In this document: one piece after another, positions 10,549 to 21,200 of the stretch
Position numbering within the stretch: the stretch's first letter is position 1
Layout of the letters: every line of letters begins with the position of its first letter
DNA from: Massariosphaeria phaeospora
Taxonomy: Eukaryota; Ascomycota; Dothideomycetes; Pleosporales
Assembly (NCBI GenBank): GCA_011032825.1
Contig: JAADJZ010000004.1
Location: 1,860,001-1,924,000, forward strand
Direction: 5' to 3'
Length of the DNA stretch: 64,000 bases
Made by a program: the position numbers and the translations under genes
Notes under the pieces: model-generated
Seen by the model: the letters and a program-made list of their open reading frames with translations, nothing else
Databases searched by the model: none
What the model was told of the DNA's origin: nothing

Positions 10549-10818
10549 CTAGTAGGTGTCCGCGTCGCCATACTCGTCCTCGTTCTTGCAGGCGCGGCGG
10601 TACTCGCGGAGCAACTGCTGCAGGTCCCTCTCGAGCGCGGGGAGAAGTTGCGTTCGAAGGGCCTGCTGGCCGTGCCAGCCCCGCTCCCCTTCCTGCAAGA
10701 ATGAGCGGTCGTTGGCCGCTCGCGCCTGTTCGACCTGGTCCCGCACGACGAGGTAGCGGGAGAAGATGGCGGCGGGGGGGTGCGGTGGCGAGAAGATGTT
10801 GTTCAGCGGGTTGTTCAT
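10549..10818 (-). CDS. small helical hypothetical protein (89 aa)
   Basis: Single coding exon of 89 residues, ATG at 10816-10818, TAG at 10549-10551. The protein starts with a Pro-rich segment, then a long charged helix-forming region with heptad-like spacing (RDQVEQARAANDRSFLQ, then LLPALERDLQQLLREYRRA), and ends with an acidic GDADTY tail. This suggests a coiled-coil or helical-bundle protein. Third-position GC bias supports coding on this strand. A likely 5' UTR intron (10834-10922, GTAAGT...CTCAG with GCTAAT branch) precedes it. No family is recognised. Confidence 0.65.
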   Translation of the reverse strand: MNNPLNNIFSPPHPPAAIFSRYLVVRDQVEQARAANDRSFLQEGERGWHGQQALRTQLLPALERDLQQLLREYRRACKNEDEYGDADTY

Positions 10819-10833
10819 CTTGTGTGATGTGGT

Positions 10834-10922
10834 GCTGAGCGTACCAATGATTAGCTATAGATCTTGCAAGCGATATAGACACACGGAAGCGTATGGAGGG
10901 TGGATTGGAAAAGGATACTTAC
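10834..10922 (-). other. likely 5' UTR intron of the 89-aa gene
   Basis: Minus-strand GTAAGTATCC donor at 10922 and CTCAG acceptor at 10834, with GCTAATCA about 20 bases before the acceptor. No in-frame upstream coding exon is evident. Confidence 0.45.
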
Positions 10923-11683
10923 GCAGCGTGGATGTGGCTGGGTTGAGGATTTCGTTCGTCAAGCCCGAACGCAGTTTTGTGTGGGTTCGGCGAAGGATTT
11001 TTCCGTTTCACGTGATCCGGCCGGCGGGGCGGCAGGCAGGCTACGCAGTATCGTGGCTTGATTGGCCTCCACCCACCTTTGAGCTGCACCCCGTCCGCCT
11101 GAGAGTCACGATCCAAAGCCTTAAAGGCTGCATGCGCTGTGTTTTCAAGATCTAATCCTCACTGTCTAGGTAATCCTCCCTTCGCTGGTCCACTGCATCG
11201 AGCTGCGCGCCAAAGTCCTGCCTTTGGCCTCGACTCCCTTTAGAACCGTCCAAGCAAGTCGATTGCTCTCCTCACTCCTCCGAATCGAATCTCAAACGCG
11301 CTGTACCCTACACGATAGACGTTTTCAGGAACTTCAAGATGCTCGACTCAGACTCGGCACTGGAGCGAACGGCGACTCGCTCCCGGGGTCATGGAAACTC
11401 AACAACAGTAAGAGACACGAACGGTACAGGTCGACGGCATTGGCATGCATGTGTAGTAGATACGGTCTCTGGTCTTTTAAAGCGTTGACGCGGAGTGTGA
11501 TACGAGGGAACCAAACGAGCGTTCAATGGGGCGATGGGAACATGAGAACACGGGGTGGCTCGTATCGGGCGGTCCGAAGGTCTACAAAGCTGGCGGAGAG
11601 GACAAAGAGTGAAAACACAGTAAAACACTATATCGATATCCATATCTACGCTCTCATCTACACCATAACACCGTCGGTTACTC
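10923..11683. other. intergenic
   Basis: Only short or mirror frames. The 223-codon plus-strand frame at 11224-11895 overlaps the better-supported minus-strand zinc protein and reads as low-quality sequence, so I treat it as a shadow. A promoter for the 89-aa gene probably lies near 10950-11150. Confidence 0.4.
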
Positions 11684-11986
11684 TTAAACGACCTCCTCTC
11701 CTCTCTCGTTCTTTGATCTCTGCCAAAACTTCAATCCCTGCCACACCTTACTCCAATCCAAGAATTTCCCCCAAAAGCACTCCTCGCACATTCGATGTTG
11801 ACACCCCGGACACACGAACCCAACCTGCGGCTTGGAGTTTGGCGGAGGGCGCGTGCCGCAGAACTCGTGGCGCATGTAGCACAGGTGGCATTTGAAGTAG
11901 AAGTCTGGCTTCTCGTCTGCTCCGTGAGGCTGCGCGAGATAGTGGGTTGTTCCGCGAGTGAGTGACTGTAATTTTGGTGGGGTCAT
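11684..11986 (-). CDS. small zinc-ribbon-like protein (100 aa)
   Basis: Intronless minus-strand ORF, ATG at 11984-11986. Two cysteine groups stand out: CHLCYMRHEFC (about residues 33-43) and VCPGCQHRMCEECF (about 58-70), giving paired CxxC knuckles with an aromatic-rich surround. This pattern fits the small double zinc-ribbon proteins common in filamentous ascomycetes, whose function is unknown. The N-terminus (residues 1-25) is short and polar and the C-terminus basic. It lies 390 bp from another small CxxC protein on the same strand (12376-12630), so the two may be diverged relatives. Binding of zinc is inferred only from cysteine spacing. Confidence 0.7.
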   Translation of the reverse strand: MTPPKLQSLTRGTTHYLAQPHGADEKPDFYFKCHLCYMRHEFCGTRPPPNSKPQVGFVCPGCQHRMCEECFWGKFLDWSKVWQGLKFWQRSKNERGEEVV

Positions 11987-12375
11987 ACTGGGTATGAAAG
12001 GAGGACGATGGTTTATGTGAGAGGAGGAAGACGGATCAGCGCTGTGGTGATTGGAGAGCGGGCTTATGAGTGCATGAAGAGCTGTGAAGAAGGAATCACG
12101 AATGCAGTGGACACGAATGCAGAGACAATGATGTGGTCAAATTCACTATGGACGTCCCGGCCTTGAATGGCCCCCCTTCCGGGTCTGCCTCCTTGGCCGG
12201 CCTATCTTATGCCTTCCCAGAAGCCAACGCTCGCCTCCTCACGCCCCATAGCCATCAATTGTCGTTTCGCCCAGTCAAGCAGCACTCAGAACCCGCATCT
12301 CTAGAACGAGTTAGTTCAACAGAAGCATGACTGGATGGAGTGTACTTACAGTCCGGCGCTGCGGTCCTCTGGCAC

Positions 12376-12630
12376 CTACACGTCTTGGTGGACCTCTTGC
12401 CAGGTGACGCTCACGATCTGGCAGCCACACAGGCCGCACTTGAGACCCATGGGGCCATATGGAGAACGTGGGCCCTTGACCTCGACCTTCTTGTCGCAGC
12501 CCGGGCAGACGAAGATGTAGGTCACAATGACCTTTGAAGGTTCGGGCATTGTTGTTGGTGGTGGGGAAGTTGGTGAGGGTGGTGGTGGTGAGGTTTTGTT
12601 GGTGCGGTTGGTTTTCTGACGAGGTGGCAT
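12376..12630 (-). CDS. small single zinc-ribbon protein (84 aa)
   Basis: Minus-strand ORF, ATG at 12628-12630, stop at 12376-12378. Residues 1-27 are Lys/Thr/Pro-rich and probably disordered; a second ATG at codon 28 could be the true start. The core has FVCPGCDKKVEVKG and then LKCGLCGCQIV, two CxxC knuckles about 21 residues apart, the spacing of a zinc ribbon. The tail is WQEVHQDV. A 50-bp leader intron (12661-12710) and a TATA-like box (12771-12777) upstream support transcription on this strand. It shares small size, strand and CxxC design with the neighbouring 11684-11986 gene. Function unknown. Confidence 0.7.
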   Translation of the reverse strand: MPPRQKTNRTNKTSPPPPSPTSPPPTTMPEPSKVIVTYIFVCPGCDKKVEVKGPRSPYGPMGLKCGLCGCQIVSVTWQEVHQDV

Positions 12631-12660
12631 TTGAGAGTGGTGTTGGTGGTGATGAGCTTG

Positions 12661-12710
12661 CTGGAAGTAATGTTAGAGATACTGCCTCTTAGAAAATATA
12701 AGTCACTTAC
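12661..12710 (-). other. likely 5' UTR intron of the 84-aa gene
   Basis: Minus-strand GTAAGTGAC donor at 12710, TCTAAC branch and TTCCAG acceptor at 12661; 50 bp, a normal size here. Confidence 0.5.
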
Positions 12711-12770
12711 ATGGACAAAGTGGTTTAGTGGGCTGGAGGAGAAATGGGGAAGAGGAGAGGGAGGGAGGGC

Positions 12771-12777
12771 TTATATA
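12771..12777 (-). promoter_or_regulatory. TATA box of the 84-aa gene
   Basis: Minus-strand TATATAA about 60 bases before the leader intron donor, in a purine-rich stretch. Confidence 0.45.
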
Positions 12778-13072
12778 CCTAGGTCCTAGGACGTGGCTGT
12801 TGTGGAGGCGCCTTGAATAGAAAATGGAGGTAAAGTTAGCGTGGTAGGTAAAAGACGACTCCAGAAGCTCGCAGAATACGTTCACTCTCGTATTGTACTG
12901 ACTTCTACCAATTGAAACCCTCGGAAGCCTTCCTAAACTTCCCATACAACGGAGTCACTACGACTTGAAGCCCTCGTAGCTTTCGCGTACCTAGTGTTGA
13001 TATCTGGCAATTGCAGGTGTCATCGACACCGAATACTTATAGACAGTACCACGTTCTCCTTCACCATGTAAT

Positions 13073-13471
13073 ATGCGTCCAGTTGACACCTCAACTGAGC
13101 ACAGAGAACGCGCACGAAGCCACAGCAGGGAATGGCCTCGACTGGGCCCGACACCAAATAGATACTGGGACATCAGTGAAAATCTCGAGCAATGTGTGCG
13201 CGTCTCTCAACTATTTTCGCAAGTACCGGATAGAACTTTGGAAAACGACAGTGACAACGCGCACCAATGCGACCAGTATGATACTGGCGCAATTCACGGC
13301 GATAGATGCACGAGTCAATCCCTGGAATTCATAGATAGCTGCCGTGAAGCTGACCGGCGTGAAATTTGGCGTGTGAAGATTAGATCTCGATTGAATTATT
13401 TGGGTACCATGGACGGAAGTTTTGAGCTCCCAATATTCGCCTGGGGGGCTTTGATCGCAAAAACGTACTAA
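13073..13471 (+). CDS. hypothetical ORF (132 aa), weak
   Basis: Plus-strand frame from ATG 13073 to TAA at 13469-13471. Composition is hydrophilic and Asp/Glu/Arg/Ser-rich with four cysteines, like an ordinary soluble protein, and no low-complexity run. No splice sites are required. No family is recognised and codon bias is weak, so this may be a chance frame. If real it would be an orphan. Confidence 0.3.
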   Translation: MRPVDTSTEHRERARSHSREWPRLGPTPNRYWDISENLEQCVRVSQLFSQVPDRTLENDSDNAHQCDQYDTGAIHGDRCTSQSLEFIDSCREADRREIWRVKIRSRLNYLGTMDGSFELPIFAWGALIAKTY

Positions 13472-14074
13472 GAAACGTCATAAGAGCTGGCACTCAGGAA
13501 CGAGCGTGCGGTTTCTGGGCAGGTTATACCACCCCATGAGAGAAACATACTTGAATTATGTGGGTACTAGCAAGCTGGGCAATCAAGTCTAACAGCCGCG
13601 ATTTCCTGCGGCCGGGGGAAACCCACGAAGAGAAAGGTAAGTCGCGACAGCATAGACCAGGGATCCAAAGATTGTCCCCGAGAATGAATCATTGGCGTAG
13701 GTGGGGACTTAGCCGAGGGAAAAGGCGCAATGAGCAGTGCTCGAAGGATTAAAGTATATTTGAAGGTTGTTTCGTGAAAGATATTTCTGGGTGAATCCGA
13801 CAATCACGTGATATTCACCAACTTTCACTCCACCAACATGTTCCACCACATGACATCCGGCGGTGTAACTAACATGAAGCCCCAAGAAATATACGCGCTC
13901 GTATTACCTCAGGACTCACGCTTGTAACTCTGCAAGTTACACCAGTGTGGCTGTCGCTGTTGGTGTTACTCCAGATCAGGCTCCGTTGTCGAACAGCCCC
14001 GCAGTTCTTCGCCTCCTCGTCTCCGCCATTCTTCCAACAGCTCTTCAACCATCGATTTCGAAACCTCTGCCACC
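13472..14074. other. intergenic, promoter region of the ubiquitin-like-domain gene
   Basis: Contains a short perfect inverted repeat, TGTAACT-CTGCA-AGTTACA (about 13923-13941), with a further GTGTAACT about 60 bases upstream. These could be regulator-binding sites. No gene is seen. Confidence 0.35.
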
Positions 14075-15497
14075 ATGCCAATCACGTTTGGCTCGTTCGG
14101 CGATATCATATCCGTCACCCTCCTCGTCAAAGACGTCGTCGCCGCCCTCGACGAGAGCCGCGGCTCCTCGGCAGAATATCAGGGCTTAGTGAGGGAGCTG
14201 AACCACCTCGACAGCGCCCTCCTGCAGGTTCGAGAGCTTTGTGAACAGCACGAAGCGACGCCGGAGCTTGCTGCTTTGTGTCGTACTGCGCAGAAAGCAG
14301 TGAGAGATTGCGAAGTCTCCGTCGGGGCGTTCCTCAAGAAGATCCAGAAGTACCAGACAACGCTTGGGGAACAGAGTAAGGCAGTGGTGCTGGTCAAGGC
14401 GGCGAGGAAGGTGCAGTGGGCGGTGTCCGAGAAGGAGGATGTGGCGCGCTTCCGCGCTGAAGTTGTGGCGCATCGGACGTCGTTGAACGTGCTGATAAGC
14501 ACGGTGACCGGGTAAGTGCCCTTTTTTAGATACATCTATGGGTTCTTTTAAACACACGCTAACGTTCACACAGGAAGCTCGTGGCCATCAGCGAAGAGAA
14601 CGTCAAAGCACACATCGATACGAGCACGCGATCTACCCATCAACTCATCTCGAAAGACCAAGACGCATTGACGGATATCCAGGAAAGATTGAACGAGAAC
14701 AACGGATTAATCTCGACATGCACTGCCAGCGTCAACTCGCTCACAGGCGCGTTACAATTGCAGTGGCTGCAAAGCCTCCCGTCAATGATCAAGCGAATCT
14801 TCTTCATAAATCTTGAAACCTACCGCGCAGTGCTCGCCATCCAAGCACAACTACAACCCCCGAATGCGCCGTCCATTATGTCTTCGGAAGATGCAGCGAT
14901 GCTAGAAGACCCACTCGGCCGTAAAGCGCCTATCCATTGTTCGTGGGTTGCGAACTGGGACATGTTCGAGATGATGCTTGAGGCGCGATTCAGGGATACT
15001 GTAGGCTTCCAGAAGGTAAAGGGAAAAGAATGTGTCCTCCAAGACAGCGCAACCAGCAAGATACTCTCTCGAACCATGTCATTCGAAGCTGCCTTTCTAC
15101 CTGGTCGAAAGATCGACATGAGTCTAGTGTTTCATAAACGTTTTGCGATACACCTTAAGGCCTATGATTCGTGTCCAATTTGTGCATCTGCACTACCCTA
15201 CCGCAAATTTAGTCCCGCAGCAATATGGTATAAAATCCTGTTCTATGATACTTGTTCATACTGTTCCGGTCATTCACTGATTCGATTAGCTGCCACTGCG
15301 GGGTTGTTTACCGCCGAGATTTCGCACAAAGCCCAGATCCGGCTCGTGCCGTATTGACACCCTCTCTGCAACATGTGGACGAAATTTCGCTTTTCAAACG
15401 AATTCACCTAGTTATCGAGCTCGAACAGTCGATTAACAGCCGCCGCATCGAAGCATGGATGCGCAGTCAGAATCAGCCTCTTAGAATTGAACGGTAG
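14075..15497 (+). CDS. fungal ubiquitin-like-domain protein with C-terminal zinc-finger-like knuckles
   Basis: Exons 14075-14511, 14574-15227 and 15290-15497, with two 62-bp introns, giving 432 residues. The N-terminus, MPITFGSFGDIISVTLLVKD, and the following helical region (to about 225) match the N-terminal domain of a large fungal family that carries a ubiquitin-like domain. The ubiquitin-like domain follows at about residues 250-340 (from LEDPLGRKAPIH to FLPGRKIDMSLVF). The last splice creates a second CxxC: CPIC at about 346-349 pairs with CHCGVVYRRDF, a knuckle seen in relatives. Without this splice the frame runs on and the second CHCG pair is lost, which is why I place the intron. N-terminal domains of this kind are also found in fungal STAND/NLR-like proteins, but no NTPase is present. 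Function unknown. The stop lies about 100 bp before the repeat block. Confidence 0.75.
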
Positions 15498-16339
15498 GCA
15501 ACACCATTATCTCGGATATTGAACCAGTTTTGGATTGTGTTTTTAGGGACTAGTTCAAGGAAGGGTAAAAGTAAGACGTCTTATCACTACCACTTCTTAT
15601 CATATTGACGTGCTACAAACACGATCGCGTTAACTATACACTTAGTACATCCTAGCTTCTCGCCTTGTAACTACCTCAGACGCGACCTAGCAGCTACGTC
15701 TCGAACAATTAAATACGAAACACTTGTGGAATCTAGAACAATTTTTGACTTCTACACTAGAGTCGTTGCGATAAGCTTGTGTATTTTCGCAAAGAACCTA
15801 ATAACTATACTTCTCTATTTTATCGCTAATCTATACACATCTATTCTAGAGCGTCTAGTACTCTACACAATAATGCTACACAATAATGCTAGAAACTAAA
15901 CTCTAAAACCTTTTCTTAAGTTATTCTTGCTATTTTAAAGCTGCCTATTTTAGTAACTTGCGTATTTAATTACTTAACTTAGTTTTAATATAGTATTTCT
16001 CTAAGGCCTACAAGTACTTAAAATTCTAATTATCTACTATTTTTTTTATAAGCTTATTCTTTAGGTTCTTTAAACGCTTATTGATTTATTTAATAAACTT
16101 AAAGTTTTTATTTTATACTAGAAGTAAGTAGTTAGTAAATGCTAGAAACTTAAAGCTGCGCTATATATACGTATTAGCACTAAACAGTTATAAAAGCGTA
16201 TAATGTATTAAATTACCAAGCTAGCTAAATTACCAAGCTAGCTACTTTTCTTTAGCACTACCAACTTATCTCAAAGAACATTAATTTATTGCTATTAAAC
16301 AAGAAACCTGCGTACGTCGTGCTAGCTCTAGATTTAAAA
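15498..16339. other. transition from gene-bearing DNA to AT-rich repeats
   Basis: Normal composition gives way to AT-rich sequence between about 15,650 and 15,900. No gene, LTR or clear terminal inverted repeat is visible here. It may include the mutated 3' end of the pogo relic to the right. Confidence 0.5.
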
Positions 16340-17123
16340 GCTTTTTTTGTATTTTTTTAGTAAGTTTGAGCATTATGCTTTGTATTACTATAGTTTTTAC
16401 AGCGCTGTAGAGTTAGTTGTACTCTTTTTTAACTCTTTTTACTACGCGCTTTTTTTAATAGCTAAAGTGCTATAAACGCTTTAGTAGCTACTTGCGCTAA
16501 TTTGTTACTATACTCTATTGTGCTACTTGTTTAAATTCGCTTCTATTTTTGTAATTTTCTTTTTGTTGCTTCTTTAATAGTTTTTTTAAAGCTAGAGATT
16601 TGATTGCGCATTAGCTTAATCTAATAAGCTATCTAGTAAAACTCTTTAACAAGCTAGTTAACTTTATCTTTTAAAAATAATAGAAAGAAACTAAGCTTAG
16701 TAGTAATAAGCTTTAATTGCGATCTAAATTTAAGCGTATTGCTTAGAGTTTTTAACTGCTACGGCGTTTCTAGTGCGAGAAGTAGTAGTAAAGTACGTAG
16801 CTATACTTTAAAGTAATTAAGTACTACTTGCGCATTAATAGAAACTAGCTTTAAAGTTTTAAAAGCTTTTTTATAGTTTTCTATTGTAAATACTTTTAAA
16901 AACGCGTTTTTAAAAGCTAGTAGAAAGCTTTCTTTGTTAATATAGAAAACGCACTAGCGCGCTAAGTTTCAAACGCGTTAAAAGTACTTTAGCTTTAGCA
17001 ACGAAAAGCAAACTACATCTAGTAGCTAGAGAATATAAAATAAATAAGCTAGCATGCAAAGCGTAAAATTTTTATTCTTAAAGCAATAGTTTTTAAAATT
17101 CTAAAATTAGTAGCTTTTATAGC
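16340..17123 (-). pseudogene. truncated Fot1/pogo-type transposase relic (element F)
   Basis: On the minus strand the sequence reads, through many stops, as the C-terminal half of a Fot1/pogo transposase: the LRT-LLLLLALETP-LKTLSNTL region, a charged KLQKQKR-like segment and the preceding FK-AFLKVFTIENYKKAFKT stretch parallel the two better-preserved pogo elements in this window (C and D). The catalytic N-terminal half is absent. The relic ends abruptly where the Copia LTR starts at 17124. Boundaries are approximate. Confidence 0.6.
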
Positions 17124-17298
17124 TGTTAGATTAGAAGTAGAATTTAGAAAATATTAAATAAAGCTACTAAAACACAGCATGTAACTTTCTTGTTCCTAGA
17201 TAAACTAGCGCGAAAAGCTTTTTCTCGTTCGAACCTCGTAGAACTACAAAAGAATAGAATAATAAAAAACAATTATTACAAACCTATTATATCTAACA
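17124..17298 (+). repeat. Copia-type LTR, left copy (element E)
   Basis: 175 bp, begins TGTTAGAT and ends ATCTAACA (TG...CA ends as inverted repeats). A matching sequence lies at 44495-44668. Five-base flanks (ATAGC left, GTATT right of the partner) do not match, so the two LTRs may not come from one clean insertion, or one flank has been altered. Confidence 0.7.
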
Positions 17299-17364
17299 AT
17301 TAAAAGTTTTACTACTTTTACTAACTAAGTAGGTACTTTACTAACTATTAAGAATCTACACTAC

Positions 17365-17369
17365 AACGC
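17365..17369. repeat. target-site duplication AACGC, left of A1
   Basis: AACGC is repeated at 23334-23338, directly after the right LTR of A1. Confidence 0.85.
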
Positions 17370-17657
17370 TGTAATAGGCTGAAAGCTCTATGAATTGCCT
17401 TAGTCGTAGGACTTTAGTAGCTATTAACGCTGTACGTAACAGCTTCGACGATACCCAAAAGAGCTTCGCTAGTTTCCGGTTAACGAAGGCCTTGCGGTAT
17501 TGGGTTTTTACATAGCCTCCAAGAGCGCTCCGTAGGTGCTTCGAAAGCTAACTAACTATAAAGTATATAGAGCTCTCTTGTTCGCGCTGTAGATAGACTC
17601 TATTAAATTTATTACATTCTTTATCTAGAACCTGCCTTCTTAGGCGATTTTTTTTTA
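17370..17657 (+). repeat. left LTR of A1
   Basis: 288 bp, TGTAATAGG...TTTTTA; the final CA has become TA. Followed by TTTGAATTTAATTAATT, shared with A2, which should contain the primer-binding site. Confidence 0.88.
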
Positions 17658-18229
17658 TTTGAATTTAATTAATTCCTACGCAGTGAAGGTCGTGAGATCT
17701 TTAAAAAGTACAACACTTTTAGAAGTTAAAAGCAACTTTCAAGAAACTTCAAAACGCAGCAAAAAAAGTTTTTAGAACTAAATCGCTACGATGGACGGCA
17801 CCTAGGATAAGTATATTTAAATGCTAGTTGTAGAAGCTCGCAGGCTAGAAAGCGAAGGCCGAAGCGGCAAAGCAATTAAGAAAGCTTTACAAAAGCTAAT
17901 AAACAACGACAAACTTAATGTAGAAACTTAAGAGATTTGTTTTAATGCGGCGGAAGCTACATATATAAAGATATTCGTTACAGAACCCGTAATAGAACTA
18001 CCTAAAAAAGTAACAAACGATTAGCTACTAGCAGCGAAGCTAGTTCTCGCAGAACCTTTAAATTCTAAGCAGCTAGTTAATAACGAGAGTGCAAGAGCTT
18101 AGGCACTTATTGAAATACTGCAAAATTAGGTTCGAATTCTCTAGAAAGAAAAGAGGGCTACGCTAGCAACACTGCTGACTTCTTTTAGTATCTTAAAAGC
18201 TTCTACGCTAATTACAAAGCGCAACAAAA

Positions 18230-21200
18230 TGCCTAACCTAGCCTAGTTCAACGGAACAAGGTTAGACTACAGACAGTTTAAAGTCTAGGTAGAGAACAAG
18301 ATGCTTAATAACGAGAATCTAATTAAGAACTTATGCGGCTACATCTACAACTGCCTAACAAAGCAAGCAGCTACTACTAAACTCGCTTAGTATTAGAAAC
18401 ACTATAACGGAACGGCAAAGGAGTTTTGAAAGTACTTTAACGGGCACTACTAAGACTACATGCGAGCGCAAAAAGCGCTCAACTAACTCTTCGCTCTTAG
18501 GCAGAAGAAAATGTTTTTTTAAAAGTACAATAAAGAATTCATGCGCTTCGCGTACAACGCAAAAATAACAAGCAACGTAGCTACATTAAAGAACTAGTAC
18601 AAAGCAAAGCTTCGCGCCGATTTACAGAATAAAATAGTTAGCGTTATTATCTCTCTAGCATGGCAACTTTAGAACTTAATAGAACGAGTTACCTAGATTG
18701 AGAAAAACCTAAACCGCGCGAAGGCAAACAACTAGTAGCGAATAGTACCAAATTAATTAATAAGCAACACAGAGGCTATAGACTAGGAGCTAGCAACTAA
18801 AGCTGCTACCTAAGCAGTCCGCGCGGCTACTAACAACAAAGAAAAAAAGCGAGCCAAATAGGCAAACAACGCAGAAATAACGAAACAACAAAAGAATTAC
18901 CTTTGCTTCTAATGTAGTTTAGCAACTTACATGTTTAATAAATGTAAGCTTGCAGCTTCAAAGAAGCTCGCTACAACTTAAAAAGCAACTTTTAAACTAG
19001 TTAAGACGATAGCAAAAGTTAAAGAGGTCTCTAAGTCTAAAGACTCGAAAAACTAAACACTCCTAACCAAAAGCGCGGTTAAGAGTAGTAGAAAAAAGAC
19101 ACAGTTTCTTTATTAGATAAGTTTCTGAAGTTCCGCTAGCGCTAGCCGGACGGAAAACCACTTACAGTACATGCAATTATTAATTAATCTATTTTTGCTT
19201 TAGCAATGCTTGACTTCGGGTGCACTACCTATAGTCTTGTTAGCAAAAAGTTTTGTAAAAAAAACCGTTTTTTGCGTATTTCGATAAAAGAAAAGCTTGT
19301 AGTAGGCATTAGCGAACAAGTCGTTAAAGTTACGAAAGCTGCTTGGTTTACAATGAACCTAGATAGGCACGAACAAACAGTTTAAGCGTACGTTATAACT
19401 AAAGATAACTAATACGATATTATTCTAAAGCGCCTATGAATAAACGGGAGCTAGGTAACGCTAGCTTTAGCGAAAAAATCGATTTTCATCTATTCAACTA
19501 GAACACGCGTGCGGAGCTAGGAAAGAAGAAAGCTTAAACAAAAGCCCTAGCAGGTGTCCGCAGCCGCGTTCGAAATAATAATGCAGTAGTTTAAGAGAAA
19601 AAACTCTAGCGTTAAGATTTTCGCTGCGTCTATAGCAAACATCTAGAAAGCTTTTTAAACTAAAGTAGTAGTCAACCTACGCCTAACGCTGCTCAACTAG
19701 ATAAAAAATTAGTATACAGCGTTTATGTAGTCTAAGGCCAACAAATTATTTTCTTACTAGAGCCTAATAGACTACGGCATCGAACTAATTAGAAAGAACG
19801 AAAAAAAAGCAAAAGTCCTATAGAGACCTTTGTATAACATGTCTAAAGACAAACTATTAGTCTTGCAAAAGCAGCTTACCGCGCATTTAGATTGCGAGTT
19901 TATTAGAGTAAGTTGCTTTTAGGCCGAAGCGCCGGTGTTGTTTGCAAAAAAACCTAGTAAAAAGCTACGCTTTTGCGTAGACTATCGAGCGCTCAACGCT
20001 ATTACGAAAAAAAACCAATACCCGCTGCCTTTAATTCACGAGACCTTGAATTAGATTAGCTAGGCCAAATAGTTTACTAAGCTGGACGTTATCTAGGCCT
20101 TTTACAAAGTCTAGATTGCTAAAAGAAACAAGTAGAAAACGGCTTTCTATACAAAATTTAAATTGTACGAATAAATAGTTTGCTTATTCAGCCTTGCTAA
20201 CGCCTCGAGTACGTTTCAGCAGTTTATTAACTACACTTTGCGTAATTACATTAACGTTAACGCTTTTGCATACTTAGATAATGTACTTATCTACTTTAGA
20301 AGTTCTTAAAAAGACTACTAGCAACGTGTTAAGAAAGTTGTTAACAAGTTAAAAAAAGCAGAGTTACAACTCGATATTAAGAAATGCAAGTTTAAAGTAA
20401 CTAAAACTAAATACCTCGGTTTTATTATCGAGGTAGGCAAAGGAATTAGCATGGATCTAGAAAAAGTCCGCGCGATTTTTGAATAAAAGGCTCTAGCTTT
20501 AGTTAAAAAAGTGCGGAGCTTTGTTAGTTTTGCAAACTTTTACTAGCAGTTTATTCGCGCTTTTTCTGCAATTGTTTCTCTACTAACAGAGTTAACAAGA
20601 AAAAGCGTCAAATTCCGTTAGAGGCTCAAACAACAAAAAGCGTTTAACACGCTCAAGAAAAAGTTCATATCTAGGCCGTTATTAGCCTATTTTGACTCCA
20701 ATTTGGAGACTGCTATTGAAGCGAACGCTTTGGGAATAGCTACCAAAAAAGCGCTTTTTTAAAAAGCAAAAAACAACTTGTAGCGAGCAGTAGCCTACTA
20801 CTTTGCTAAAATGTTACTTGCAAAGTCCAACTACACTATTTACAACAAGAAATTATTAGCAGTAATTAAATGCATTACTAAATAAAAAGCGAAGCTTAAA
20901 GCAGTGCTGAAAATTACGGTTTACACTAATTACAAAAACCTTCTGTACTTTACTACAGCGAGGTTACTAACAAAGCAACATGTCTGCTAGGCGAACATTT
21001 TTTTTAAATACAACCTAGAGTTTGTGTACTGCTCTAGAGCAGCTAATAAAAAAGCAAACGCTTTCTTACAGAAAGAGCAGAATTTTTTTTAAAACTAGAA
21101 CAATGTTCGGCTAAAAAGCTGTAAATTCTAACTTCTCAAACTAACTAGTGTGTCAAACGAGAATGACATTACAGAAAAAACTCTAGGCGTAATCCGCGCG

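Noticed and set aside
11224..11895. 223-codon plus-strand frame
   Set aside because: It overlaps the minus-strand zinc-ribbon gene antisense, and its composition does not look like a real protein.
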